The notes beneath the pieces were generated by a model that worked only from the letters and a program-made list of their open reading frames with translations, did not search any database and was not told the origin of the DNA. From assembly GCA_039809985.1 (NCBI GenBank), contig JBDHWC010000099.1:1-9828 (forward strand): DNA of 9,828 nt, given 5' to 3'. The first letter of the stretch is position 1. Each line of letters starts with the position of its first letter. The DNA comes from JAICJJ01 sp039809985. GTDB lineage: Bacteria > Chloroflexota > Chloroflexia > Thermomicrobiales > UBA6265. The position numbers were made by a program, and so were the translations under genes. Positions 1-5,770 of the stretch are shown in pieces.

Positions 1-1
1 C

Positions 2-478
2 GGGCCGCTCCGGGCCGTCGCCCGGCTCGTCCCGCCGGCGGCCCTGCTCGTCGTGGTCGTCCTCGGCAGTCGGGCCGAGTTCGCGGTCCCCTCCCCCGCC
101 AACCGGCAGACGGCGACCACCTCGGCCATCGCCAAGGCGCGCGCCGCGCTCCCGGCCACCGGCCTCCTCGCCGTCGTCGACGACCCGTCGCTCGGCGCGG
201 AGATCGAGCAGGTCCACATCGCCGACGCTCGCCTCCTGCTCGACCGCGCCTACCGCTTCGTCGACCTCGGCCGGACCGGCGGCACGCTCCCGCCGCCCGA
301 CCCCCGGCGTCCGACCCTCCTCTACGGCGACATCCTCGACCGTCTGCGGGACGGCACCCTGCCCCGCCCCTGCGACCTGCGCTACCTCGTCGCCCCGGAG
401 ATCGAAGGCGCGTTCCGGCAAGCGCTGGCCAGCGCGCGCTGCGGCGAGCCGCCGATGGTCGGCGTGCTGCCGCAGTAG
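2..478 (+). CDS. Membrane protein of unknown function, C-terminal fragment (5' end outside window)
   Basis: The frame is open from the first bases of the window to a TAG stop at 476-478, so only the C-terminal ~158 residues are seen. The first residues form a hydrophobic stretch (ARLVPPAALLVVVVLGSRAEF) that reads as the last part of a membrane helix. I therefore treat the GTG at 53 as internal and the gene as beginning outside the window. After the helix comes a soluble domain of about 130 residues with alternating helix-like and proline-rich parts, including AVVDDPSLGAEIEQVHIADA and RPTLLYGDILDRLRDGT. Two cysteines (in RPCDLRY and SARCGEPP) could form a disulfide if the domain faces outward. 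The design, a helix followed by a C-terminal outer domain, resembles the tail of polytopic glycosyltransferase-like membrane proteins, but I do not recognise the family. Codon use is normal for the window. It is convergent with the HAD gene across a palindrome-rich gap. Confidence 0.6.
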   Translation, partial: GPLRAVARLVPPAALLVVVVLGSRAEFAVPSPANRQTATTSAIAKARAALPATGLLAVVDDPSLGAEIEQVHIADARLLLDRAYRFVDLGRTGGTLPPPDPRRPTLLYGDILDRLRDGTLPRPCDLRYLVAPEIEGAFRQALASARCGEPPMVGVLPQ

Positions 479-558
479 GACGCGGTCGTCATCCTGTGGC
501 GATGGGCAACTTCACCCCCTGTGCCACTGCAGCCGACGAAGGAAGAACCCGTTGAGAC

Positions 559-574
559 GCCGCCGCGCGGCGGC
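559..574. repeat. Perfect 16-nt palindrome
   Basis: GCCGCCGCGCGGCGGC equals its own reverse complement. It lies 8 nt before the larger hairpin at 582-614 in the same convergent gap. In GC-rich DNA a short palindrome like this may be chance, but its position next to two other inverted repeats makes it part of a structured block. Confidence 0.6.
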
Positions 575-581
575 AACGCGG

Positions 582-614
582 GTGGGCCGGGGGAACCTGG
601 TTCCCCCGGCCCAC
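582..614. terminator. Long perfect hairpin, likely bidirectional terminator
   Basis: The arms 582-597 and 599-614 are exact reverse complements (16 bp) around a single central T. A realistic RNA hairpin has a 13-14 bp stem and a loop of CCTGG. It lies about 100 nt after the stop of the left gene and about 140 nt after the stop of the HAD gene, where both transcripts need to end. There is no T tract on either side, so classical intrinsic termination is not certain. It could also block 3' exonucleases or be part of a repeat. Confidence 0.5.
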
Positions 615-657
615 TTGGTCCCCCCTCTCCCGTGGCAATCCGACAATTGGGGGGTTC

Positions 658-680
658 GGGGGAGGACTCGGTCCTCTCCC
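658..680. terminator. Second hairpin in the convergent gap
   Basis: Arms GGGGGAGGAC (658-667) and GTCCTCTCCC (671-680) pair over 10 bp with one G-T wobble and a TCG triloop. The hairpin lies 74 nt beyond the HAD stop codon, so it is the first strong structure met by HAD transcription. No T run follows on the minus-strand transcript. The terminator role is inference. Confidence 0.4.
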
Positions 681-753
681 AAGCCCGATTCTCCGCAGCA
701 GCGGCGGCAGATGGGGCTGGGAAGCAAGGGAGTCCAATCGGTGCCGACCGCCG

Positions 754-1494
754 CTATCCTCCGGCCGTCACCAAGTCCGCCAGCTCGGTCAGCGTCGCCA
801 CGCGCAGGCCGGGATGGTCGGCGTGGCGGTCGTAGCGGTCGATCAGGGCCTGCTGCATGCCGACCGCCCGCGCCCCGACGACGTCCGACTGGCGCTGGTC
901 GCCCACGTGCAGCGTCTCGGCCGGGTCGATCCCGAAGTGGTCGAGCGCGGCGCGGAAGGTGCGGGGGTCCGGCTTCTCGTAGCCGACGAGGGCCGAGGTG
1001 ACGATCAGGTCCATCCTCTCGGCGAAGGCGAAGTGGGTGCAGATCACGGTCACGTCGGCGTCGGCGTTGGAGATCACCGCCGTGCGCACCCCGTGCGCGC
1101 GCAGCGTCTCCAAGGCGGGCATCACGTCGTCGAACAGCCGGTACTGGTGGTGGTCGGGGCCGGTGTCGAACTCGGCGAGGTAGGCGGCCCGCAACTGCGC
1201 GACCGCGTCGGGGTCCGCCGACATCCCGGCGGCCTCCAGCCAGCGCCGCAGCAACTCGAGCCGGAACTCCTCGCGCTCCTGCCGGTCCCGGTCGCGGATC
1301 GGCCACCGCCCGTTCTCGACCGTGAAGAAGTCCTCGCTCACGGCGTCGGCGTCGCGCAGCGCGTCGGCGTCGGCCTCGATCCCGAGGCCGCGGCAGGCGC
1401 GCGCCAGCCGAACCCAGCGGGGCGGGTTCAGCTCGATCAGCGTGTCGTAGAGGTCGAAGGTGAGGAGCCGGACGGGGCGGTGAATCTCGGGCAT
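754..1494 (-). CDS. HAD-superfamily hydrolase (haloacid dehalogenase-like phosphatase)
   Basis: A 246-aa cytoplasmic protein with all four HAD motifs. Motif I is FDLYDT (nucleophile D14, acid/base D17). Motif II is ISNAD with S142. Motif III is the lysine of GYEKPDPR (K174). Motif IV is HVGDQRQSD (D199 and D204, the Mg2+ ligands). Residues ~20-115 between motif I and the core are helix-rich and form a C1-type cap, as in subfamily I (phosphoglycolate phosphatase and haloacid dehalogenase relatives). The family hydrolyses small phosphate esters through an aspartyl-phosphate; the substrate cannot be read from sequence. The ATG at 1494 is chosen because AGGAGG lies 12 nt upstream (1507-1512) and motif I follows at the usual distance. 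The frame stays open for about 300 codons further upstream, but that part is antisense to the methyltransferase gene and is not coding. It diverges from the methyltransferase gene and ends in TAG. Confidence 0.9.
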   Translation of the reverse strand: MPEIHRPVRLLTFDLYDTLIELNPPRWVRLARACRGLGIEADADALRDADAVSEDFFTVENGRWPIRDRDRQEREEFRLELLRRWLEAAGMSADPDAVAQLRAAYLAEFDTGPDHHQYRLFDDVMPALETLRAHGVRTAVISNADADVTVICTHFAFAERMDLIVTSALVGYEKPDPRTFRAALDHFGIDPAETLHVGDQRQSDVVGARAVGMQQALIDRYDRHADHPGLRVATLTELADLVTAGG

Positions 1495-1545
1495 CGGGCG
1501 AAGCGTCCTCCTGCGCGCGTCCGGGGCGACTCCCCGACCGGGGGC

Positions 1546-1555
1546 ACCGTACCAT
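1546..1555. promoter_or_regulatory. Overlapping divergent -10 elements (HAD and methyltransferase)
   Basis: The 10 nt ACCGTACCAT read as TACCAT (1550-1555) on + and as TGGTACGGT (1546-1554, extended -10 form TGN-TANNNT) on -. The + element lies 47 nt before the methyltransferase ATG and has GCGACT at 1526-1531 as a weak -35 at 18-nt spacing. The - element lies 51 nt before the HAD ATG. If both are used, the two polymerases would compete for the same DNA. The call rests on motif resemblance and position only. Confidence 0.35.
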
Positions 1556-1560
1556 GCCGG

Positions 1561-1584
1561 AGTCGGGCAGTCGGGCAGTCGGGC
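1561..1584 (+). repeat. Three tandem copies of AGTCGGGC
   Basis: AGTCGGGC occurs three times without interruption, and a fourth near-copy (AGTCGGGG) sits at 1593-1600, overlapping the ribosome-site region. The array falls in the 5' leader or start-site region of the methyltransferase gene. It may be replication slippage, or repeated binding sites for a regulator; the sequence alone cannot separate these. Confidence 0.7.
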
Positions 1585-1602
1585 GGGCGAGGAGTCGGGG
1601 CG

Positions 1603-2316
1603 ATGACGACAGGGGACCGGGCCGTCAGTTGGGACGAAGGACTGGCGGCAACCTACGCGACGTGGTCGGCGCACATGACCGCCGACGTGCCGTTCTACGT
1701 CGGGCTCGCCCGGCGGACGGAAGGGCCGCTGGTCGAACTGGCGGTCGGCAACGGGCGGGTCGCGGTCCCGGTGGCCCGGGCTGCCGGGCGACGGGTGATC
1801 GGCATCGACACCTCGCCGGCGATGCTGGCGCTGGCCCGGGCCGGGGCCGCGGCGGCCGGGGTCGAACTCGACCTCCGGCTCGGCGACATGCGCGACTTCG
1901 CCGTCGACGAGCCGGCGGGCCTGGTCTACTGCCCGTTCCGGGCGCTGCTCCACCTGCCGACGTGGGCCGACCGTCGCCGCACCTTCGAGCGGGTCGCCGC
2001 CGCGCTGCGGCCGGGCGGCCGGTTCGCGTGGAACGCCTTCGCCTTCGACCACCACCTCGCCGCCCGGACCGACGGCGTGCACCAAGCAGCGCCGGGGCCG
2101 CACACCGTCCGCTACGCGGTCGCCGACAACCGGGTCGACCTGCTGCACGACGACGGCGCGCGCAGCTCGCTCTGGTGGGCGACCAAGAACGAGTGGCTCG
2201 GGCTGGTCGACGTCGCCGGGCTCGAGCTGGAGTCGCTCCACGGCGGGTTCGCCGGCGAGCCGCTCGCCGACGAGAGCCGGGAGTACGTCTTCGTCGCCCG
2301 TCGCCCCGGCCCCTGA
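1603..2316 (+). CDS. Class I SAM-dependent methyltransferase
   Basis: A 237-aa soluble protein with the Rossmann methyltransferase core. Motif I is VELAVGNGRV (residues 44-53, the SAM-binding glycine loop). It is followed by GIDTSPAML with D69, which would hold the SAM ribose. GDMRD (94-98) is the adenine-contacting acidic turn. LVYCPFRALLHL (107-118) is the motif II strand, and LRPGGRFAWNAF (135-146) the post-core strand. The N-terminal ~40 residues (WDEGLAATYATW) and the C-terminal EYVFVARRP strand fit the Methyltransf_11/25 type that acts on small molecules. The acceptor is unknown. The ATG at 1603 has GAGGAG 8 nt upstream (1589-1594); the frame is open further upstream only as antisense to the HAD gene. 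It probably forms its own transcription unit, with the propeller gene 88 nt downstream. Confidence 0.88.
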   Translation: MTTGDRAVSWDEGLAATYATWSAHMTADVPFYVGLARRTEGPLVELAVGNGRVAVPVARAAGRRVIGIDTSPAMLALARAGAAAAGVELDLRLGDMRDFAVDEPAGLVYCPFRALLHLPTWADRRRTFERVAAALRPGGRFAWNAFAFDHHLAARTDGVHQAAPGPHTVRYAVADNRVDLLHDDGARSSLWWATKNEWLGLVDVAGLELESLHGGFAGEPLADESREYVFVARRPGP

Positions 2317-2341
2317 CGGTCGCCCGGCGAACCCGGCGGTG

Positions 2342-2350
2342 TGGCACGAT
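2342..2350 (+). promoter_or_regulatory. Putative extended -10 for the propeller gene
   Basis: TGGCACGAT fits the TGN plus NANNNT pattern seen before several genes here and ends 54 nt before the chosen ATG at 2405. No convincing -35 is visible. If real, it argues against the GTG at 2339 as the start, because that codon would lie upstream of the transcription start. Confidence 0.3.
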
Positions 2351-2404
2351 CCCGCGTGGACCGGGCGGCGCGCCCGGCCCGGGCGAGGCTCGGCGGCGAG
2401 GGTC

Positions 2405-3400
2405 ATGGGCACGGCGACGCACGACCCCGGCGCGGGCGCGTGGTACGTCTCCTTTCACGGCGGCGAGGGCGACCGCGCCCGCAACAACCTGCACCGCTAC
2501 GCCAACGACGGCGCCCACCTCGGGAAGGCGCTGCGCGGCAGGGGGCTCCCCCGCGGGCTGAAGCTGCGCGAACTGCGCGGCTTCGTCCTCGGGCCGGACG
2601 GCGACCTCTACGTCGCCAACGCCTACAGGGACGAGAGCCAGATTCTCCGCTTCCGTGGCCGCCCCGACCCCGACGGCCGCCATCCGTTCCGCGAGGTCTT
2701 CGTCCGCCAGCGCCACGCCGACCACGGCCTCGCCCATCCCTTCAGCGCCACCTTCGGCCCCGGCGGGCACCTCTTCGTGCCGAGCCAGGACAGCGACATC
2801 GTCGGCCGCTACTACGGGCCGCACGCCTCCGGCCCGGACGCCGACGCAGTGCCGGGGCGGCCGATGCCCCACCCCGCCGCGCTGAGCGACATCGCCGCGG
2901 ACCAGCTCGCGCCCGGCACGTTCGTCCCCTCCGTCCGACGCTCGGCTGACGGCCTGCGGGCGGTCCGCCACGCGATCTTCGCCGACGGCGACGACCTCTT
3001 CGTCGCCGACCGGGCCGAGAACGCGGTCAAGCGCTACGACCTCGAGAGCGGCGCGCTGAAGCGGACGTACCGGCACCGCCTGCTGCAGGCACCCGTCCAC
3101 CTCCTCCCGTGGCCGGAGCGGGGGGCGTTGCTGGTCGGCAGCCGCGACCGCGACGCCGTCGTCGCGCTGGACCTCGCGCAGGGCGACGCGCGCGACGTCG
3201 TCGCCCCCGGCGCGGGCGGCCTCGCCGCGCCGTCCGGGATCGCGTGGGGGCCGGACGGCCTGCTCGTCGTCGGCAGCCGCGGCAACCGGGCGGTGCTCCG
3301 GTTCGACCCGGCGACCGGGCTCCCCGTCGCGCCGCTGCTGACCGACCTGCCGGACCAGCCGGAGTTCGTGCGCTGGCTCTCCCCGCCCGCCGGCCGCTGA
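2405..3400 (+). CDS. NHL/SMP-30-like six-bladed beta-propeller protein
   Basis: A 331-aa protein made of repeated propeller blades. Strands ending in short DxxV/R turns recur at ~11-35 (WYVSFHGG), 57-85 (LRGFVLGPDGDLYVANAY), 112-138 (FSATFGPGGHLFVPSQDSD), 186-215 (VRHAIFADGDDLFVADRAEN), 233-260 (LLPWPERGALLVGSRDRDAV) and 276-305 (PSGIAWGPDGLLVVGSRGN). This count gives six blades with WD/NHL-like spacing. Such proteins bind ligands or metals in the central channel, and some are lactonases or lyases; the GPDG(D/L)LxV signature is typical. No signal peptide is seen from the ATG at 2405, which is unusual because many relatives are exported. The start is uncertain: GAGGG lies only 2 nt upstream. 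An upstream GTG at 2339 adds 22 Arg/Pro-rich residues with no ribosome site, so I prefer 2405. The product of the neighbouring DUF4438 gene may or may not act with it. Confidence 0.75.
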   Translation: MGTATHDPGAGAWYVSFHGGEGDRARNNLHRYANDGAHLGKALRGRGLPRGLKLRELRGFVLGPDGDLYVANAYRDESQILRFRGRPDPDGRHPFREVFVRQRHADHGLAHPFSATFGPGGHLFVPSQDSDIVGRYYGPHASGPDADAVPGRPMPHPAALSDIAADQLAPGTFVPSVRRSADGLRAVRHAIFADGDDLFVADRAENAVKRYDLESGALKRTYRHRLLQAPVHLLPWPERGALLVGSRDRDAVVALDLAQGDARDVVAPGAGGLAAPSGIAWGPDGLLVVGSRGNRAVLRFDPATGLPVAPLLTDLPDQPEFVRWLSPPAGR

Positions 3401-3409
3401 TGGGATGAT
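3401..3409 (+). promoter_or_regulatory. Putative extended -10 for the DUF4438 gene
   Basis: TGGGATGAT directly follows the TGA stop of the propeller gene and ends 50 nt before the GTG start of DUF4438. It matches the TGN plus NANNNT pattern, with no clear -35. Read-through from the propeller gene (59-nt gap) is equally possible. Confidence 0.28.
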
Positions 3410-3416
3410 GTCCACG

Positions 3417-3437
3417 GCCGGGGCGGAGCGCCCCGGC
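3417..3437 (+). other. Leader hairpin upstream of DUF4438
   Basis: Arms 3417-3425 and 3429-3437 are perfect 9-bp inverted repeats (GCCGGGGCG and CGCCCCGGC) around GAG. The structure ends 6 nt before the ribosome site at 3444-3451. It could terminate propeller transcription or form a stable 5' hairpin on the DUF4438 mRNA. There is no T tract. Confidence 0.5.
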
Positions 3438-3459
3438 GGATCGGGAGGGGGCGCAGCGC

Positions 3460-4338
3460 GTGGGCATCCGAACCAACAAGGCGCACTTGGTCGAGGTCGC
3501 GGTGGTCGGCGAGATCGCCCCGCAGACCTTCCCGCACGGCTGGGCGACGCCGCACCTAGTCTCGCACGACGGCCGGCCGCGGATCGTGCCCGGCACCGGC
3601 GGCATCACCTACAACGTGCGGGTCGGCGACCGCATCGCCGGCCTCGTCGGCGACCACGTCGAGCCGTCGATCTCGGCCCGCAACCCCGACCCCTCCGCCA
3701 ACGCCGGGTTCAACATCCTCGCCTGCTGCGGCAACGTGGCGACGATGGTCAGCGGCGAGGCGAGGGGCGCGACCGGGACGGTGATCGGCACCCACGGCGG
3801 GATCGAGCACGTGATGATCGACTTCGCCGAGTCCGACATGGCGAAGATGGTGATCGGCGACCGCATCCAGGTCCGGGCCCGGGGCGTCGGGCTGGCGATC
3901 GACGACTTCCCCGACGTCCGCTGCACCGGCCTCGACCCCGACCTGCTGGAGCGCTGGGTGACGGAGACGCGCGACGGCAAGCTGGTCGTGCCGGTCGCCA
4001 GGACCGCGCCGGCGGCGATCATGGGATCCGGCCTCGGCCGCGACAACGTCGCCCGCGGCGACTACGACATCACGCTGTTCGACCCGCCGACGGTCGCCGC
4101 CCACGGCCTCGGCGACCTCCGGTTCGGCGACTTCGTGGCGATCCTCGACGCCGACGCCAGCTACGGCCGCCACTACTTCACCGGCGCGGTCTCGGTCGGG
4201 GTCGTCGTCCACGGCGACTCCTACCTCGCCGGCCACGGCCCCGGCGTCACCGGCCTGCTCACCTCCCGCGGCGGCAACATCCTGCCGGTGCTCGACCCAC
4301 GGGCGAACATCGCCGACCTGCTGGGATTGCGCGGCTGA
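3460..4338 (+). CDS. DUF4438-family protein
   Basis: A 292-aa cytoplasmic protein that I recognise as DUF4438-like, a family of unknown function found in thermophilic and deep-branching bacteria. It is globular with no membrane segment or signal peptide. Glycine-rich conserved stretches recur: IVPGTGGITYNVRVGDRI (42-59), GDHVEPSISARNPD (64-77), a CC pair at 89-90, IGTHGGIEHVMIDF (109-122) and AAIMGSGLGRDN (185-196). YGRHYFTGAVSVGVVVHGDS (235-254) carries two histidines (H238, H251) that look like possible ligands or catalytic residues. The GTG at 3460 is supported by GGAGGGGG (3444-3451) 8 nt upstream and by conservation-like sequence from residue 3 on. The activity is unknown and I make no claim. 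It is convergent with the Tat-exported protein gene across the hairpin at 4345-4371. Confidence 0.8.
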   Translation: MGIRTNKAHLVEVAVVGEIAPQTFPHGWATPHLVSHDGRPRIVPGTGGITYNVRVGDRIAGLVGDHVEPSISARNPDPSANAGFNILACCGNVATMVSGEARGATGTVIGTHGGIEHVMIDFAESDMAKMVIGDRIQVRARGVGLAIDDFPDVRCTGLDPDLLERWVTETRDGKLVVPVARTAPAAIMGSGLGRDNVARGDYDITLFDPPTVAAHGLGDLRFGDFVAILDADASYGRHYFTGAVSVGVVVHGDSYLAGHGPGVTGLLTSRGGNILPVLDPRANIADLLGLRG

Positions 4339-4344
4339 CGAGTC

Positions 4345-4371
4345 GCTCCCCGGCCGCAGCGACCGGGGAGC
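4345..4371. terminator. Hairpin between convergent genes, likely bidirectional terminator
   Basis: GCTCCCCGG (4345-4353) pairs perfectly with CCGGGGAGC (4363-4371) over a 9-nt loop. It begins 7 nt after the DUF4438 stop and ends 32 nt from the stop of the convergent gene at 4403, so it can serve both transcripts. There is only a short A/G tail and no T run. Confidence 0.55.
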
Positions 4372-4402
4372 AAGGCTCGACGAACTCCCGCGCCCCGACC
4401 GG

Positions 4403-4990
4403 TCAGCCCGTCGGGGTCGCGTCCCCGGTCGCCGGGAATCCCGGCGCGCCGACGGCCATCTTGACGGCGGTGACCGGGCGACCCGTCGGCGCACCGGTCG
4501 GCACGACCTGGTCGACGATCGCGCCGGCGGCGTCGCGCATCGTGATCGTCGTCCGCGAGCCGTCGTCAATGAAGGTCTGGCCGTCCTCGCCCACCTCGGG
4601 GAACCCGTTGATGGTCACGGTGCCGAGGAAGGTCCCGTCCGGAGCCGAGATCGGCTGGACCGCGGTGAAGCGGCCGCGGCGGTCGCTGTCCGGTTCCCAG
4701 ACCCCCATGGCCGGGGAGCCGTGCATCGGGCCCTGCGGTCCCGTCTGGGTGGCCGGGAACACCAGCAGCACCGAGCCGTCGGCGGCGAAGCGCGACGGCG
4801 CGGCGAACTGCGGGTCGTCCGCGATCGGCGGGTTCGCCATCGCCAGCCACGTGCCCGTCAGCGGGTGGTCGGCGAGAGACGCCGCCCGGGCCCGCGCCGG
4901 GTCGGCGACGACGCCGAGGGCGGCTGCGCCGGCCGCGCCGCCCAAGGCGGCCCGGCGGGTGATCGACCGGATCGTGCGAGGTGCGGTCAT
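4403..4990 (-). CDS. Tat-exported beta-rich (lipocalin-like) protein, function unknown
   Basis: A 195-aa secreted protein. Residues 1-37 form a twin-arginine signal: RSITRRAALGG (RR at 12-13) followed by a hydrophobic run GAAGAAALGVVA and a likely AxA cleavage near RARA-AS (35-38). The mature part (~158 aa) opens with HPLTGTWLAMANP, the G-T-W opening typical of lipocalin-like and other small beta-barrel proteins. It continues with alternating strands (GSVLLVFPA, GVWEPDSDRRGRFTAVQP, GTFLGTVTINGF, SRTTITMRDAAGAIV). No catalytic motif is visible. The ATG at 4990 is chosen because the signal then starts properly and GGGGAGGG lies 11 nt upstream; an upstream ATG at 5047 would put an odd extension before the Tat motif. 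It probably binds a small ligand or simply stays outside the cell. It diverges from the L,D-transpeptidase gene. Confidence 0.75.
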   Translation of the reverse strand: MTAPRTIRSITRRAALGGAAGAAALGVVADPARARAASLADHPLTGTWLAMANPPIADDPQFAAPSRFAADGSVLLVFPATQTGPQGPMHGSPAMGVWEPDSDRRGRFTAVQPISAPDGTFLGTVTINGFPEVGEDGQTFIDDGSRTTITMRDAAGAIVDQVVPTGAPTGRPVTAVKMAVGAPGFPATGDATPTG

Positions 4991-5278
4991 GGCGGACTGG
5001 GCCCTCCCCGGTGTGCGGTGCACGCTAGACAGCCACGGCCCGAGCACCGCGGCATGGACGCATCGTCAACCCCGTGAGACGCCCCCGCATCCGGAAAAAG
5101 ACGTAGGCCGCGCGGACTCGGGCAGCGACCGGCCGCCGGCGGGTGGTCCCGGTCGCGCCCGAGGCGGGTCCCCGCCGGGTGCCCGGCCTCGGCGGCGTGT
5201 GCGAGACTAGCGATTGGGGGAGTCGCTCGGCGCGACGGCGGGGACCGCCGCGCCACCAAGGGGAGAGGACGGTACCCG
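4991..5278. promoter_or_regulatory. Divergent intergenic region with putative promoters
   Basis: This 288-nt gap lies between the Tat-exported protein gene (-) and the L,D-transpeptidase gene (+). On the minus strand, TAGCGT (5022-5027) is a weak -10 candidate 31 nt before the ATG. An isolated TTGACG (5064-5069) is too far from it to be its -35. On the plus strand TGCGAGACT at 5200-5208 is listed separately. The middle (about 5110-5195) is GC-rich with small inverted repeats but no clear operator. I see no coding sequence. Confidence 0.35.
5200..5208 (+). promoter_or_regulatory. Putative extended -10 for the L,D-transpeptidase gene
   Basis: TGCGAGACT fits TGN plus NANNNT and ends 70 nt before the GTG start. 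It is followed by the A/T-richer CGATTGGGG, where a start site could lie. No -35 is evident. Confidence 0.3.
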
Positions 5279-5770
5279 GTGCCCGCACACCTGTCGTCGC
5301 GCGTGTCGGCGCGGACGGCGCGCCTCTGGCTGCCGGCGGCCGCGGCCGCGCTGGCCGTCGAGGCCGCCTTGCCGCGGCTGGAGGGGGCCGCCCAGATGCG
5401 GCCGCCGAAGCGGATCGTCGTCTCGGTCGGCCAGCAGTCGATGTGGGCCTACGAACGGGACACGATCGTCCTCAGCTCACTGGTCAGCACCGGCAAGGCG
5501 GGCTTCGGCACACCGTACGGCCGCTTCCAGATCCTGACCAAGTACGAGTCGCAGACGATGGCCGGCACCCTGCAGGGGGAGACCTACAACATCCCCGACG
5601 TGCCGGACGTCATGTACTTCACCAACCAGGGGCACGCCCTGCACGGCTGCTACTGGCACAGCAACTTCGGCACGCCGATGAGCCACGGCTGCGTCAACCT
5701 GCCGCTCGACGTCGCCGACACCCTCTTCCGGTGGGCCCCGGTCGGCACGCCGGTGGTCGTCGTTCAGTAG
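5279..5770 (+). CDS. L,D-transpeptidase (YkuD domain), exported
   Basis: A 163-aa cell-wall enzyme. Residues 1-40 hold a positively charged start and a hydrophobic run (LWLPAAAAALAVEAAL), a signal peptide or N-terminal anchor. The YkuD domain spans ~44-162. It begins with RIVVSVGQQSMWAYE, the usual first strands, and ends in the active-site block HGCYWHSNFG (H122 on) followed by SHGCVNL (135-141), with catalytic Cys138 and His136. These enzymes join meso-diaminopimelate residues (3-3 crosslinks) or attach proteins to peptidoglycan by attacking the L,D bond of a tetrapeptide stem. Cys124 beside the active site is an extra cysteine. The GTG start at 5279 is supported by GAGG 10 nt upstream (5265-5268) and by the placement of the signal. 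It is short for the family, with no LysM or SH3 targeting domain, so it relies on the N-terminus for location. Its TAG stop is the first triplet of the heptamer element. Confidence 0.9.
   Translation: MPAHLSSRVSARTARLWLPAAAAALAVEAALPRLEGAAQMRPPKRIVVSVGQQSMWAYERDTIVLSSLVSTGKAGFGTPYGRFQILTKYESQTMAGTLQGETYNIPDVPDVMYFTNQGHALHGCYWHSNFGTPMSHGCVNLPLDVADTLFRWAPVGTPVVVVQ

Larger units (their letters stand above)
479..753. other. Non-coding, palindrome-rich gap between convergent genes
   Basis: This 275-nt stretch separates two convergent genes and I see no credible coding sequence in it. Open frames exist in several registers, but their translations are low-complexity (Gly/Pro/Arg/Ala) and none has a ribosome site. 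It holds a perfect 16-nt palindrome (559-574), a 16-bp hairpin with 1-nt centre (582-614) and a third hairpin (658-680). Such density of palindromes suggests termination of both transcripts, or a dispersed intergenic repeat. The right part (about 680-753) is unstructured to my eye. Confidence 0.55.

Noticed and set aside
2339..2404. GTG start of the propeller protein at 2339
   Set aside because: It lacks a ribosome site, the added residues are Arg/Pro-rich, and a likely -10 element lies just downstream of it.
1495..2412. N-terminal extension of the HAD protein to 2412
   Set aside because: The extension is antisense to the methyltransferase gene, and AGGAGG plus the motif I position fit the start at 1494.
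1625..3415. 596-codon open frame on - strand across the methyltransferase and propeller genes
   Set aside because: It has low-complexity Arg/Ala/Gly composition and crosses two well-supported genes on the other strand.
3405..5210. 601-codon open frame on + strand through DUF4438 and the Tat-exported protein gene
   Set aside because: It is Arg-rich, has no recognisable domain and overlaps two genes with good ribosome sites and motifs.
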